A stretch of 64,000 nt of DNA from Actinomycetota bacterium (GCA_027313705.1 DAHVDE010000041.1:1-64000), one strand, 5' to 3'; shown: positions 17,598 to 27,394, counted from the first letter of the stretch. Numbers and translations: made by a program. Notes: generated from the sequence alone by a model not told the origin.

Positions 17598-19232
17598 GTG
17601 GCAGAGGTTTCCATCGCCATCGGCGTGCCTGCCGACGCGAACAGGCGTTCCGCCGCGCTCGCCACGCTTTGCCTGGTGCTGTTCCTGACCTTCCTCGACA
17701 CCACGATCGTCAGCGTGGCCCTGGCCAGCATCCAGACCACGCTGCACGCCGGAGTTGCCGCGCTGCAGTGGGTGGTGGGCGCCTACGCGCTGACTTTTGC
17801 CGCCGCGATGCTCATCTTCGGCGTCATCGGCGATCAGTTCGGCCGTAAGAAGGTCATGATCATCGGTGTCAGCGTGTACTGCCTTGGCGCGCTGATCTGC
17901 GCGCTTTCCATGTGGCTCACCAATCCCGCCACGTCCGGCGGCGCGACGATCGCCCTGCTGCTCGCTGGCCGAGCCGTAATGGGACTTGGCGCAGCGGCCA
18001 GCGAGCCTGGCACGCTGTCGATGATCCGCCATGTCTACACCGACTACCGGGAGCGGAACTGGGCGCTCGGGGTCTGGGCAGCGGTGTCCGGCCTGTCGCT
18101 GGCGCTCGGGCCGGTCATCGGCGGCGAGCTCGTCGGGTTCTGGGACTGGCGGGCCATCTTCTTCTTCGACGTCACGTTCGGCCTGGTCGCCCTGGTAGCG
18201 ATGGTCGTCGTGCTGCCAGAGAACGCCGACCCTGATCCGCGCCCGATCGACATCACCGGTGGCCTGTTCGGCGCCGCCGCGCTCGCCGCGCTGGTCTTCG
18301 CGGTCATCGACGCGGAGACCGACGGCTTCTCCTCGCCCGTCGTCATCGCGCTGCTTTGCGTCAGCGCGGTATCGGCGGCGGCCTTCTTGTGGTGGGAGCG
18401 CAGAACCGAGCATCCGCTGCTCGACATCAGGTTCCTGCGGGTACCGCGCTTTGCTACCCCCAACATTGTCGCGTTTGCCACTTACTTCGCGACCTTCGCG
18501 ATCTTCTTCTTCACCGCGCTCTACCTCGTCGAGGTCGCCGGCTTCAGCGGGTACCAGATCGCCGGGGAATTCCTGCCGATGACGGCGCTGATGATCCTGG
18601 CCTCGCTGGCGGCTGGCCGGTGGGCGACGGCGATCGGCGTCAGGTGGCTGCTGGTCGGCGGCTGCGGCCTTTTCACCGTCGGCCTCGTGCTGACCGACGC
18701 CGTGATCAGCCCGAACCCGCCGTTCTTGCCGGTCGCGGCGGCGCTGGCGCTCACCGGAATCGGCATCGGCACTTGCGTGGTACCGATCACCTCCTCTGTG
18801 CTTACCGCGGTGCCGCCCGAGCGCTCTGGCATGGCCGCGTCTGCGACCAATACCAGCCGCGAGATCGGTGCCGTGATCGGCGTGGCCGTGCTCGGCTCGC
18901 TGGTGAACGGGCGGCTGCACTCCGACCTGACCGCACGGCTCAACCAGTTGCACATTCCCAGGGTGTTCCAGTCGATCATCATCCAGGGGGTGGAGACCGG
19001 GGCCGAGCCGTCCAACGGCGGCGGTTCCGCGCAGGCACCGAAGGGCGAGGCGAAACTGGTCCAGGAGGTGCTGCACGCGGCCTACTCGGCGTTCCAGTCC
19101 GGCCTGCACGTCGCGCTCTACCTGTCCGCCGGCCTCATGCTCGCGGTGGCGATCCTCGCGCTCGTGACCCTGCACGGCCGCCCTGGCCACATAGAAGACG
19201 ACATCGCCATGCCAGTCAGCACCAGCATCTAG
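17598..19232 (+). CDS. MFS transporter, DHA2 (EmrB/QacA) drug-exporter family
   Basis: A 544-residue protein with about 14 hydrophobic segments. The DHA2 motifs are visible: LDTTIVSVALASI in helix 1, GDQFGRKK in the helix 2-3 loop, and a motif C-like GLSLALGPVIGGEL in helix 5. A hydrophilic insertion near residues 470-495 precedes the last helix. Family members export drugs and other amphiphiles with proton antiport. GTG start with GGAG just upstream. No TetR-type regulator is adjacent. A strong hairpin follows the stop. Confidence 0.9.
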   Translation: MAEVSIAIGVPADANRRSAALATLCLVLFLTFLDTTIVSVALASIQTTLHAGVAALQWVVGAYALTFAAAMLIFGVIGDQFGRKKVMIIGVSVYCLGALICALSMWLTNPATSGGATIALLLAGRAVMGLGAAASEPGTLSMIRHVYTDYRERNWALGVWAAVSGLSLALGPVIGGELVGFWDWRAIFFFDVTFGLVALVAMVVVLPENADPDPRPIDITGGLFGAAALAALVFAVIDAETDGFSSPVVIALLCVSAVSAAAFLWWERRTEHPLLDIRFLRVPRFATPNIVAFATYFATFAIFFFTALYLVEVAGFSGYQIAGEFLPMTALMILASLAAGRWATAIGVRWLLVGGCGLFTVGLVLTDAVISPNPPFLPVAAALALTGIGIGTCVVPITSSVLTAVPPERSGMAASATNTSREIGAVIGVAVLGSLVNGRLHSDLTARLNQLHIPRVFQSIIIQGVETGAEPSNGGGSAQAPKGEAKLVQEVLHAAYSAFQSGLHVALYLSAGLMLAVAILALVTLHGRPGHIEDDIAMPVSTSI

Positions 19233-19249
19233 CCATACTGGCCGGGCTT

Positions 19250-19296
19250 GCGCCGTACTGACCCGGCCGCCTGGCGCGGTCAGGTCAGTACGGCGC
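19250..19296 (+). terminator. 14-bp perfect inverted repeat after the MFS gene
   Basis: GCGCCGTACTGACC (19250-19263) and its exact complement at 19283-19296 flank a 19-base loop, 17 bases after the MFS stop. There is no T-tract, as is usual for GC-rich actinobacterial terminators. The next gene starts at 19382 on the same strand, so termination here would separate two units. Confidence 0.65.
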
Positions 19297-19381
19297 GCTG
19301 CCCCGCGCGCCTGCGACTAAGCTCGGACCCGCTCGGCAACCGGAAACAGAAACCGTTTGGAAGGGTAACCGGGGAAGGGTA

Positions 19382-20167
19382 ATGACGCGCCAAGGGATAC
19401 AGCGGCAGGCAGCGCGGCGGGCGCGGCGGAGTCTTCGCGCCGCCCTTGTGCTGAGCATCTTCGGGACCGGAATCACCGTGGCCGCCTGCGGCGGCGGGCA
19501 CCTGGCCGCTCCCGGTGGCAGCACGAGCGCGACCGTGGCGCGCAGCGCCCGCACCACGTCACCCGCACCGACGCCTTCGCCGACGCCGCGCCGCGCACGG
19601 CGCCGGGCGGACAAGCCGCTCCCGGTGGCGCCAGGCGCAGGCGCCAGGCCGCAGACCATGGCCAGGCCGAAGGCCTACGGCCGGGCGTGGCACGCGATGG
19701 TGACCGATCTTTGGCTGGCGGTGAAGACGGGCAAAGCCTCGCTCGGACGCCAGGCGTACTTCCCGCTCGCGGCCTACAAGCAGGTTAAGGCGATCGCCAA
19801 CCCGGCCGCCGACTGGGAGTCCAGGCTCTGGGGCGACTTCGTGCTCGACGTCGGCGCGGCGCACGCACTGCTCGGCCGCGGCGCGAAGCATGCCAGGCTG
19901 CTCAGGGTGCTCATGGCACCGGCCGCCGACGACGCCTGGATCGGCCCTGGCGGGTGCTATAACAGCGTCGGTTACTGGCACATTGCCAACGCGCGGGTCG
20001 TGTACAGGGAACATGGCCAGGTGCGCTCGTTCGGCATCGCCTCGCTGATCTCCTGGCGCGGCGTCTGGTACGTGGTGCACTTCGGCGGCGTGGTACGCCC
20101 GGAAATCCCGATGACCGATGACCCGGCCGCAGGACCCGGCTACGTCGGACCCCAGGGCGGATGCTAG
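19382..20167 (+). CDS. secreted lipoprotein of unknown function
   Basis: A 261-residue protein. The N-terminus is Arg-rich, a hydrophobic helix lies at about 20-36 and the lipobox-like VAAC near residues 33-36 is followed by GGGH. A Ser/Thr/Pro/Arg linker extends to about 95. The mature domain (GRAWHAMVTDLWLAV... to the C-terminus) has two conserved-looking cysteines (GGCYNSVGY and the C-terminal GGC) and Trp/Tyr-rich strands. I do not recognise the family. The stop overlaps the facing LLM gene stop in a shared CTAG. Confidence 0.75.
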   Translation: MTRQGIQRQAARRARRSLRAALVLSIFGTGITVAACGGGHLAAPGGSTSATVARSARTTSPAPTPSPTPRRARRRADKPLPVAPGAGARPQTMARPKAYGRAWHAMVTDLWLAVKTGKASLGRQAYFPLAAYKQVKAIANPAADWESRLWGDFVLDVGAAHALLGRGAKHARLLRVLMAPAADDAWIGPGGCYNSVGYWHIANARVVYREHGQVRSFGIASLISWRGVWYVVHFGGVVRPEIPMTDDPAAGPGYVGPQGGC

Positions 20168-21093
20168 ACCAGCGGCATTACCTCGGCGGCGATCAGCTCG
20201 AGGTGCTCTAGGTCGGACAGGTCCAGCACCTGGAGGTAGATGCATTCGGTCCCGGCCGCGCCGAATTCCCTGATCTTGGCGGCGACCTCGGCCGGGGTGC
20301 CGGTGAGGCCGTGTTCGCGCAACTCTTCGACCTCGCGGCCGATGGCGTCCGCCCGCCTGGCGATTTCGCTTTCGTCCCGGCCGCAGCACACCACCTGGGC
20401 CGCCGAGTACACCATCGAATCGGCTGGCCTGCCCGCCTTCGCCACGGCCGCCCGCACCCGGTCAAAAGCGGCACCTGACCCGGAGACGCTGTCGAAGGCA
20501 GCGTTGTACTCATCGGCGTACGTCGCAGCCAGCCGCGGCGTACGCTTCTGCCCGCCACCGCCGATGATGATCGGCGGCCTTGGCCGCTGCACCGGCTTGG
20601 GCAGGCCGGGTGAGTCTTTCACCACGTAGTGCGCGCCGCTGTAGGAGAAGTTCTGCCCAGGCGGCGCGGCCCAAAGCCCCGTGACGATGGCTAGCTGTTC
20701 TTCCAGCATGCCGAACCGGTCGCCGAGCGCGGGGAAAGGAATGCCGTACGCCTCGTGCTCTCCGTCATACCATCCGGTGCCGATGCCCAGCTCGACCCGG
20801 CCGCCGCTCATCTCGTCCGCCTGGGCGACGGCGATGGCCAGCGGCCCTGGGTAGCGGAAAGTCACCGGAGAGACCAGCGTGCCGAGCCTGATCCGCTCGG
20901 TCTGCACCGCCAGCGCGGCCAGCGTCAGCCAGGCGTCAGTCGGCCCGGGCAGCCCGCTGCCGTCACCCATGTTCAGGTAGTGGTCAGAGCGGAAGAAGCC
21001 GTCGAAGCCAAGCCTTTCCGCCGCCGTGGCGACGGAAAGCAGCGTGGCGTAGTCAGCACCTTGTTGTGGCTCGGTGAAGATCCGAAGTCGCAT
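20164..21093 (-). CDS. LLM-class F420-dependent oxidoreductase
   Basis: A 309-residue luciferase-like protein that begins MRLRIFTEPQQGADY. ERLGFDGFFRSDHYL, TERIRLGTLVSPVTFRYPG, SGGRVELGIGTGWYDGEH and RPPIIIGGGG are family signatures. The last ~80 residues form the usual C-terminal helical region. It probably catalyses F420-linked redox chemistry; substrate unknown. Related to, but clearly divergent from, the other LLM gene in the window. Monocistronic and convergent with the preceding lipoprotein gene. Confidence 0.85.
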   Translation of the reverse strand: MRLRIFTEPQQGADYATLLSVATAAERLGFDGFFRSDHYLNMGDGSGLPGPTDAWLTLAALAVQTERIRLGTLVSPVTFRYPGPLAIAVAQADEMSGGRVELGIGTGWYDGEHEAYGIPFPALGDRFGMLEEQLAIVTGLWAAPPGQNFSYSGAHYVVKDSPGLPKPVQRPRPPIIIGGGGQKRTPRLAATYADEYNAAFDSVSGSGAAFDRVRAAVAKAGRPADSMVYSAAQVVCCGRDESEIARRADAIGREVEELREHGLTGTPAEVAAKIREFGAAGTECIYLQVLDLSDLEHLELIAAEVMPLV

Positions 21094-21107
21094 ACCCGAA
21101 TCTTGCC

Positions 21108-22370
21108 TTAACCAGGCGGCGTGCCTTCAGCCGGCCTGTCTGCCTGCGGACGCAGGATCGCCAGTGCCTCGATGTGCTGCGTCATCGGGAAGGCGTCGAA
21201 GGCACGCAACTGGCCGAGCCGCCAGCCGCGGGAGCAGAACGCCTTGAGGTCACGCGCCAGCGTGGCCGGGTCACAGGACACGTACGCGATCCGGCGCAGC
21301 GAGGGCGCCTTCGCCAGTTCCAGGACGAGACCGCGATCGGCTCCGGTCCTGGGCGGGTCAAGCACGGCCAGCTGGATCCCGGCCGCCCCGATCCGCCTGA
21401 TCACCTCGGTAGCGTCCCCCGTGTGCACCCGTGCCCATGGCGTACCGCGCAGGTTATACCGCGCATCCTCGGCGGCAGCCAGGTCAGCTTCGACGGCGGT
21501 CACCGATCCAGAAGGCCCGACCGCGTCCGCAAGCACCCCGGCGAACAACCCTGATCCGGCAAATAGGTCAAGCGCCGACTCCCCCGCAGCAGGTGCGAGC
21601 CCGGCGAGCACGGCACTGGCCAGCACGTCGGCAGCCCCCGGATGCACCTGCCAGAACCCGGCGGCGGCGACCCGCCAGTCGCGCCCGGCCGCGCGCTGGG
21701 TGAGAAAGGCTGGCGTGGCCGCCGGCGCTCCCCCGTGCACCATGACCGCGCGCTCACCTGACCCAGGCGCCACCGCCACGTCTACCGCCCTGGCCCCGGC
21801 GTGCACCTGCCTGGTCACGCCGGCCTGGGTCACTAGCGGATGCGCGATCAGGCAATCGCGGACACCGACGATCTCGTGTGATCTGTGCTGGTAGAGCCCG
21901 GCCAGACCGTCCCTGCCGACCGCGAACTTGACCCTGGTACGCCAGCCAAGCCCGGCCTGATCTCCCGGCACCTCTTCCACCGCCACGTCCAGCTCGAGGC
22001 CGGCGATGTGCCGCAGCTGCTGCCTCAGCACCGCTGCCTTCAGCTCGCGCTGGGCAGGCAGGCTGACGTGCTGCCAGTCGCACCCGCCGCACCCGCCTGG
22101 CCCGGCATAAGGGCATGGCGGCCGGACGCGGGACGGCGCCGCCTTGAGAACCTCGACCGCGTCGGCCCGCGCGAACCTGGCCGTCAGCGAAGTAATCCGC
22201 GCCAGCACCCGCTCGCCAGGCAGCGCGTGCCGCACGAACACGACAAGCTCGCCGTACCTGGCCACGCACCAGCCTCCATGCGCAACCTCACCAACCGCAA
22301 CCTCGACACAGTCCCCCGCGGTCACGCCGGAGACCACACGGGGCGCCTGCACCGCACCACGACCGCTCAT
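21108..22370 (-). CDS. TRAM-domain class I RNA (uracil-5-)-methyltransferase
   Basis: A 420-residue TrmA/RlmD-family enzyme. An N-terminal TRAM domain spans about 15-75. The Fe-S cysteines lie in CPYAGPGGCGGCDW, with a fourth Cys in VGVRDCLI. The SAM-binding DLFAGSGLFAG follows, then DPPRTGADRG, and the catalytic nucleophile sits in YVSCDPATLARD. It methylates uridine C5 in rRNA or tRNA with SAM. Its place beside the two TrkA genes matches Rv2689c in M. tuberculosis, except that the amino-acid permease gene that lies between them there is absent here. It is divergent from trkA across about 180 bases. Confidence 0.9.
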   Translation of the reverse strand: MSGRGAVQAPRVVSGVTAGDCVEVAVGEVAHGGWCVARYGELVVFVRHALPGERVLARITSLTARFARADAVEVLKAAPSRVRPPCPYAGPGGCGGCDWQHVSLPAQRELKAAVLRQQLRHIAGLELDVAVEEVPGDQAGLGWRTRVKFAVGRDGLAGLYQHRSHEIVGVRDCLIAHPLVTQAGVTRQVHAGARAVDVAVAPGSGERAVMVHGGAPAATPAFLTQRAAGRDWRVAAAGFWQVHPGAADVLASAVLAGLAPAAGESALDLFAGSGLFAGVLADAVGPSGSVTAVEADLAAAEDARYNLRGTPWARVHTGDATEVIRRIGAAGIQLAVLDPPRTGADRGLVLELAKAPSLRRIAYVSCDPATLARDLKAFCSRGWRLGQLRAFDAFPMTQHIEALAILRPQADRPAEGTPPG

Positions 22371-22553
22371 ACCGCCAATACAACCTCATCGGCGATCATG
22401 AGCGCGCCCCCATGGAGCGCGGCCCCGCCGCCACCACCGCGAACAATAGTGCGGTACGGTACCCCACTGGCCCAGTAGACGCTGTTTCGACAGCGACCCC
22501 GGTACGATCATCTCCGTGGGTTGTGCCTGCGACGGGTAGCGGGAAAGGCGATC

Positions 22554-23243
22554 ATGCACATCGTGATCATGGGTTGCGGGCGAGTCGGTTCAACCATCGC
22601 CCACATCCTCGAGGACAGCGGTCATTCTGTAGCCGTCATCGACCAGGATGTCGAGGCGTTCCGCAAGCTGAGGCCAGGATTCCGCGGCGCCAAGGTCACC
22701 GGAGTCGGCTTCGATCGTGATGTGCTGGTAGAGGCTGGGATCGAGCGGGCGGACGCCTTCGCAGCCGTCAGCAGCGGCGACAACTCGAACGTCATCTCCG
22801 CCCGCGTGGCCAGGGAGTCTTTCGGCGTCAAGCGGGTCGCGGCCAGGATCTATGACCCGCGCAGGGCCCAGGTTTACCAGAGGCTCGGCATCCCTACCGT
22901 CGCCACGGTCAGGTGGACGGCCGACCAGATGCTGCGGCGGCTGCTGCCAGAAGAGGTCGCCACGCTGTGGCGCGACCCGACGGGGACGATCGTGCTTGCC
23001 GAGCTCGGCTGCTCAGAGGACTGGCTGAGCGAGAAGGTGAGCACGCTTGAAGCGGCCGCGAACGCGCGGATCGCGTTCATCACCCGCCTCGGCGAGGCAC
23101 TCGTGCCCGGCCAGGGCACCGTGCTACAGCAAGGCGACGTACTGCACGTGATCGCCAGGGAAGACGACCTGAACCAGATCGCTGCCGTCTTCGCCAAGCC
23201 GGCCGCACCGGGCGGCAAGGCACCGGGCAAGGGCGGGCACTGA
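22554..23243 (+). CDS. ceoB: TrkA/CeoB potassium-uptake regulatory protein
   Basis: A 229-residue KtrA/TrkA subunit. The Rossmann RCK-N fold begins HIVIMGCGRVGSTIA with an acidic strand end (VIDQD). A C-terminal RCK-C/TrkA-C domain spans about 140-220. It gates a Trk or Ktr K+ channel in response to nucleotide. The ATG at 22554 follows GGGAAAGG; upstream in-frame starts add a non-homologous leader. Paired with a second TrkA gene 16 bases downstream, as in mycobacterial ceoB-ceoC. No membrane Trk subunit is encoded nearby. Confidence 0.9.
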   Translation: MHIVIMGCGRVGSTIAHILEDSGHSVAVIDQDVEAFRKLRPGFRGAKVTGVGFDRDVLVEAGIERADAFAAVSSGDNSNVISARVARESFGVKRVAARIYDPRRAQVYQRLGIPTVATVRWTADQMLRRLLPEEVATLWRDPTGTIVLAELGCSEDWLSEKVSTLEAAANARIAFITRLGEALVPGQGTVLQQGDVLHVIAREDDLNQIAAVFAKPAAPGGKAPGKGGH

Positions 23244-23259
23244 TGAAGGGTGAGCACTG

Positions 23260-23922
23260 ATGCGGGTCGCGATCGCCGGAGCGGGCGCGGTCGGCCGCTC
23301 CATCGCCAAGGAACTGCTCGAGAACGGCCACGAGGTACTGCTGATCGACAAGAACTCGAAGGCGATCAAGGTGTACAGCGTGCCGCGCGCCGAGTGGCTG
23401 CTCGCCGATGCCTGCGAGATCAGCTCGCTCGACGACGCCTCGCTCGAGCGCTGCAACGTTGTCATCGCGGCTACCGGCGACGACAAGGTGAACCTGGTGG
23501 TTTCCTTGCTGGCCAAGACCGAGTACGGCGTGCCCAGGGTAGTGGCAAGGATCAATCACCCGAACAACGAGTGGCTTTTCAACGAGTCCTGGGGCGTCGA
23601 CGTCGCCGTGTCCACTCCCCGCCTGCTTTCCGCGCTTGTCGAGGAGGCAGTCAGCGTCGGCGACCTGGTGCGGCTGATGACGTTCAGGCAGAGCGCGGCC
23701 AGCCTGGTCGAGCTGACGATGCCAGAGGACGCGCCGCTCGCCGGGCAGCGGATCGGGTCAATCGCCTGGCCCGCCGACACCGCGCTGGTCGCCATCTTGC
23801 GCGACGGGCGGGTGATCGTGCCCAATGCGGACGACCCGCTCGAAGCCGGCGACGAGCTGCTTTTCGTTACCAGCGAGGACGTGGAGACCGAGCTCGCCGA
23901 ACTGCTCAGCGGTACTCACTGA
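23260..23922 (+). CDS. ceoC: TrkA/CeoC potassium-uptake regulatory protein
   Basis: A 220-residue second RCK protein. The N-terminus MRVAIAGAGAVGRSIA is a textbook dinucleotide-binding loop, with LLIDKN at the second strand. The C-terminal TrkA-C domain ends with GDELLFVTSEDVE. Likely forms a hetero-oligomeric gating ring with the upstream paralogue. The GAAGGGTGAGCACTG leader gives a weak ribosome site. Convergent with the DUF3710 gene, nine bases away. Confidence 0.9.
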   Translation: MRVAIAGAGAVGRSIAKELLENGHEVLLIDKNSKAIKVYSVPRAEWLLADACEISSLDDASLERCNVVIAATGDDKVNLVVSLLAKTEYGVPRVVARINHPNNEWLFNESWGVDVAVSTPRLLSALVEEAVSVGDLVRLMTFRQSAASLVELTMPEDAPLAGQRIGSIAWPADTALVAILRDGRVIVPNADDPLEAGDELLFVTSEDVETELAELLSGTH

Positions 23923-23931
23923 CGGCACTCA

Positions 23932-24714
23932 CTAACGCGTTTCAGTGATCTCAGGTCCCCTGGAGAACGGGTCGGGCAGGTACCAGCCCGGCTCGTCGGA
24001 CTGCTGGGCGGCGAGCTGATCTTCAAGCGCCTTTCTCGCCTCTTCTGGCAGGCGGATCTCAAGCTGCTCACGCGGCGGTGCCGGATAGTCGCCGCGGACC
24101 ACGACGACCTCGGCGAACAGCGCGTTGAACGGCGCGCCGAGTATGGAATCGGTCGCCGCCGGACCCGAGATCACGCCGCGCAGAAACCAGCGCGGGCCGT
24201 TGAAGCCGAGAAACCTGACCGCCGCAAGCTCGGTCGTCTGCCTGCCTTCTTCGCCGATCGGCACCTGCGCCGCGAGTTCTGGCCCGAACGGGCCAGCCAC
24301 CTCCTGCCAGCGTCCGCCGGATTCTGCGATGTTCTCCGCGATCTCGCGCCTGACCTCGTCCCAGAGCCCGCCGCTGCGCGGCGCCGCAAAGGCCTGGAGT
24401 TGCATGCCGCTCTCATCGTGCACGACGGCGACCCAGGCGCCCTGCTCCTCGGCGACGTTGATCTGAACGTCGAAGCCTTCGTGCGCGGGAATCAGCAAGC
24501 TGCCGCAGTCGATCCGCTCCAGCGGCGGATAGTTCTCAGAAATGTCCCACGGACCGCCGTGCGCGGCGTCAGCGTCAGCGTCAGCAGGGCCGTCGTAGGC
24601 CAGGCTGCCGTCGGCCCGGTCAAGCTCAGCCGTGCCAGCGTCAGTCAGATCCGGCTCACCGTGCTCGTCGAACCCAGGTGAGTCCTCGCCATCCCGGCGG
24701 CGACGTCGCAACAC
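23932..24714 (-). CDS. DUF3710 family protein
   Basis: A 260-residue protein. Residues 1-65 are Arg- then Asp/Glu/Ala-rich and disordered. The conserved DUF3710 domain follows from about 70 to 225 ([52 protein letters not shown]). It is the homologue of Rv2696c by sequence features and by position next to dut. Function unknown. The start lies inside the 3' end of dut (about 70 bases of overlap in another frame), so translation may be coupled. Confidence 0.85.
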   Translation of the reverse strand: MLRRRRRDGEDSPGFDEHGEPDLTDAGTAELDRADGSLAYDGPADADADAAHGGPWDISENYPPLERIDCGSLLIPAHEGFDVQINVAEEQGAWVAVVHDESGMQLQAFAAPRSGGLWDEVRREIAENIAESGGRWQEVAGPFGPELAAQVPIGEEGRQTTELAAVRFLGFNGPRWFLRGVISGPAATDSILGAPFNALFAEVVVVRGDYPAPPREQLEIRLPEEARKALEDQLAAQQSDEPGWYLPDPFSRGPEITETR

Positions 24715-25199
24715 GCACCCGCTCCTGCCTCTGCGATTACTTCCCTGCTGTCAGCCTGCAAATGGCCGCCAGTCGAGCCATGCCCGCCATCAGCGCGATC
24801 AGACCCGGGCAGCTCGGCTACTTCATGGAAGACCGGGTACTCAACGCGCTGAATCACGAGCTGCGCGATCCGGTCTCCGCGCCTGAAGCTGACAGGGCTG
24901 CTGCTATCAGTATTGAACATGATCACCTTGATCTCACCACGGTACCCCGCGTCTACCGTGCCCGGCGTGTTGACTATCGTGACCCCGTGCCTGGCCGCGA
25001 GACCCGACCGTGGATGCACGAAAGCCGCATAACCGTCGGGCAGTGCGATCGCGATCCCGGTGGGCACGACGGCTCGCTCGCCCGGGCCAAGCTCCAGGTC
25101 GACCGCGATATGCAAGTCGACCCCGGCATCGCCAGGATGAGACCTGCCCGGCACGGGCAGGCCGTCGTCGATCCGCTTGATCAGCACGTCAACGCTCAT
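24645..25199 (-). CDS. dut: dUTP diphosphatase with an extended C-terminus
   Basis: A 184-residue trimeric-type dUTPase. Motif I DAGVDL at 24-29, motif II PRSGLA at 63-68, motif [13 protein letters not shown] at 81-90 with catalytic Asp83, and motif V GGHGSTGG at 138-145. It hydrolyses dUTP to dUMP and keeps uracil out of DNA. Known enzymes end shortly after motif V; here about 39 further residues run into the DUF3710 gene, which suggests a lost original stop or a real lineage-specific tail. The ATG at 25199 overlaps the permease stop by four bases (ATGA). Confidence 0.9.
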   Translation of the reverse strand: MSVDVLIKRIDDGLPVPGRSHPGDAGVDLHIAVDLELGPGERAVVPTGIAIALPDGYAAFVHPRSGLAARHGVTIVNTPGTVDAGYRGEIKVIMFNTDSSSPVSFRRGDRIAQLVIQRVEYPVFHEVAELPGSDRADGGHGSTGGHLQADSREVIAEAGAGACCDVAAGMARTHLGSTSTVSRI

Positions 25200-26833
25200 C
25201 GGGCAGCGCCATTGCGGCCAGGACCCCGACGTCGCCATGGCGCCGCCCGTGAGGTCCCTGCACCGGCTCGCCCTGGCCGAGCCGGCTCCGGCTCCGCCGC
25301 CAGCCCGCTGCCTGCTGGCAGATCCGAATCTTGATCTTCCTCCGCCGCCCGGTGGCGTTCCCTTTTCCCTCGCTCGCGCTGGCTGCCGCTGGCCGGCTGA
25401 TCTGGCGGGTGAGTGCTCCGCCAGGCGGCGGAGATCACCGCGGCGGTAGGCACGGCCACGATCGCGCCGGGAATGCCCGCCACGATGCCGCCAACCGCGA
25501 GCACGACAATGACTTCGAGCGGGCGCAGCTGGACAGCCCGGCCAATAATCAGCGGCTGGAGCAGGTGGCTCTCGATCTGGTTTTCCACCAGCAGCACCAC
25601 GATCAAGATCACCGCGGCCACCCAGCCCTGAGTCGCCAGCGTGACAAGCACCGCGAGCGCGCCCACGATCAGGATTCCGATCAGCGGTATGTAAGCGGCG
25701 ATGAAGACAAGCAGCGCGATCGGCATGATCAGCGGGACGCCGAGCAGCCAGAGCGCGAGCCCGATCAGTACCGCGTGGATGATCGCGATGATCGTGGTGC
25801 CGTGAATGTAGCTGACGAGGGCCTGCCAGGCCGCCGTGCTCGCCGTCTTCGATCGTTCCGCGGCCTCGCTCGCCGCCTGCTTGTCCTTGCCGTAGCGGAA
25901 GCGCTCGAAGCCCTTGACGAGGTTGGCCCAGATCTCGTCGCCGTCCTTGAGCAGGAAGAAGGTGATGAACACGGTCAAGACGATGCCGGCCAGGACCTCA
26001 AGGAAGTACTTGCCGCCGGTCAGGGCAGTGCCGAGCACGACGGTCTTGTGGTTCTCCAGGTAGCTGACGAACTTACTTGCGTACTGGCTGATCTTGGCGC
26101 CGTTCAGGTGAAACGGCGGCCCGCTCAGGTCGTGCTGCAGGCTGCGGATGGTTTTGAGCACTTCGGCCGAGAGCCTCTGGTAGCCGGCCTGCACCTGATT
26201 GGTGATCAGCCATCCGACGCCGGCCAGCACGACAAGGGCGGACGCCAGCGTCACCCCGGTCGCGAGCGGCTTCGGCAGGCTGGCTCGGTGCAATCTTGCC
26301 GCGAACGGCTGCAGCAGCGCGCACAGCAAGATCGCCGCGATGAACGGCAGCACAAGCAGGCGCAGTGCGACTACCACCTTGAACGACAGGTAGACGATGG
26401 CGGCAACCAGGATCAGCCGCCATGACCAGGCCGCCGCCACGCGCAGCGGAGCGGGAACGTGCGAGTCCGCATCGGCGAGAATGGAAGGCCCGAAGCGGCG
26501 TTCCTGGCCGGCGGCGGCCGCGTGCGGCCGCTGTCCGGTACCCGCTTGCCCCGCGTCCGCCGGCCCGGTGCCCGCCGCGGCTGAGTCCGCCGCGCCCTGC
26601 GGCTCTGGACTTGCCAGGGTGGCGAGCGCCTCGTCTCCGCTCGCGTGACCGAGACCAGGCAGTCGCCCTATTTCCTGTACCGAGGCGGCGGATGTCAGCG
26701 CCGCCGGCGGGCTGGCCGCGCTGGCCAGGCGGGTGCGCATGACCGTCAGTGCCTGCCCGCCCGCCGTCATCAGCCGCCCGGCCATCCGCCGGCCGCCCGG
26801 TTGCTTAGGCGTTACTTGCCCGTCCGTGCTCAT
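25196..26833 (-). CDS. AI-2E/PerM family permease
   Basis: A 545-residue membrane protein. Residues 1-130 are a disordered Ala/Gly/Pro-rich cytoplasmic region. About seven to eight membrane helices follow (from [17 protein letters not shown] to [14 protein letters not shown]). The family hallmark [27 protein letters not shown] lies late in the chain. The C-terminal ~60 residues are charged. Family members export AI-2 or other solutes or act as Na+/H+ antiporters. The gene is coupled to dut by an ATGA overlap, an insertion relative to the mycobacterial gene order. Confidence 0.85.
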   Translation of the reverse strand: MSTDGQVTPKQPGGRRMAGRLMTAGGQALTVMRTRLASAASPPAALTSAASVQEIGRLPGLGHASGDEALATLASPEPQGAADSAAAGTGPADAGQAGTGQRPHAAAAGQERRFGPSILADADSHVPAPLRVAAAWSWRLILVAAIVYLSFKVVVALRLLVLPFIAAILLCALLQPFAARLHRASLPKPLATGVTLASALVVLAGVGWLITNQVQAGYQRLSAEVLKTIRSLQHDLSGPPFHLNGAKISQYASKFVSYLENHKTVVLGTALTGGKYFLEVLAGIVLTVFITFFLLKDGDEIWANLVKGFERFRYGKDKQAASEAAERSKTASTAAWQALVSYIHGTTIIAIIHAVLIGLALWLLGVPLIMPIALLVFIAAYIPLIGILIVGALAVLVTLATQGWVAAVILIVVLLVENQIESHLLQPLIIGRAVQLRPLEVIVVLAVGGIVAGIPGAIVAVPTAAVISAAWRSTHPPDQPASGSQRERGKRERHRAAEEDQDSDLPAGSGLAAEPEPARPGRAGAGTSRAAPWRRRGPGRNGAAR

Positions 26834-26862
26834 CCCTCCATGTAACCAACTAACGTGGCCTA

Positions 26863-27348
26863 ATGCGTGTCTACCGCGAACGACTCGGCGTGCCCTTCTC
26901 CTGGTGGCTGGGCGGTGCCGGGTGCGTGATCATCTTCGGCACCCTTACCTGGGCCGGATTCACTGTAGCCATTGGCCTTCTTGTCTACCTCGCCCTGGGC
27001 GCGCTAGCCGCCTTCGCGTTGCTCAGGTGGGGCAGTGCCGTCATCACGCTCACGCCAGACGGCCTGACCGCCGGGTCGCGCCGGCTGCCATTTGCCGAGA
27101 TCGGCGCCGTCTCGGCGCTTGACGAGGAGCAGACCACCGTGCTGCGCGGGCCGCGCTCGGACCCGGCGGCCTACATGGTAGTCAGGCCCTTCCTGCACCG
27201 CTCGGTCTACATCGAGGTGACGGGTAAGCCTTACTGGCTGATCGGGACCAGGCATCCGGCGGAACTCGCCGCTGCGATCGAGCAGGCAATGACGGCGGAC
27301 GCGGCTAGGGCTAGGGCAAGGACCGGGCTCGGCAGTGGCATGCAATGA
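26863..27348 (+). CDS. DUF3093 family membrane protein
   Basis: A 161-residue protein with two membrane helices at about 13-28 and 33-52, then a soluble PH-like/DUF3093 region with SAVITLTPDGLTAGSRRLPFAEIG and KPYWLIGTRHPAELAAAI. It corresponds to Rv2698 in the dut neighbourhood of M. tuberculosis and is divergent from the permease-dut-DUF3710 unit, 29 bases from its start. Function unknown. Confidence 0.8.
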   Translation: MRVYRERLGVPFSWWLGGAGCVIIFGTLTWAGFTVAIGLLVYLALGALAAFALLRWGSAVITLTPDGLTAGSRRLPFAEIGAVSALDEEQTTVLRGPRSDPAAYMVVRPFLHRSVYIEVTGKPYWLIGTRHPAELAAAIEQAMTADAARARARTGLGSGMQ

Positions 27349-27394
27349 TTGATCGCTCGCAGTGCTAGCCGAATCGCTCGGCGGAAGGATGGTC

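Noticed and set aside
17331-19190. Long minus-strand frame opposite the MFS gene
   Set aside because: His/Arg/Asp-rich nonsense antisense to a 14-helix transporter with all family motifs.
25331-26425. Plus-strand frame of 364 codons opposite the AI-2E permease
   Set aside because: Gln/Asp/His/Arg-rich antisense shadow; the minus strand encodes a clear multi-helix permease.
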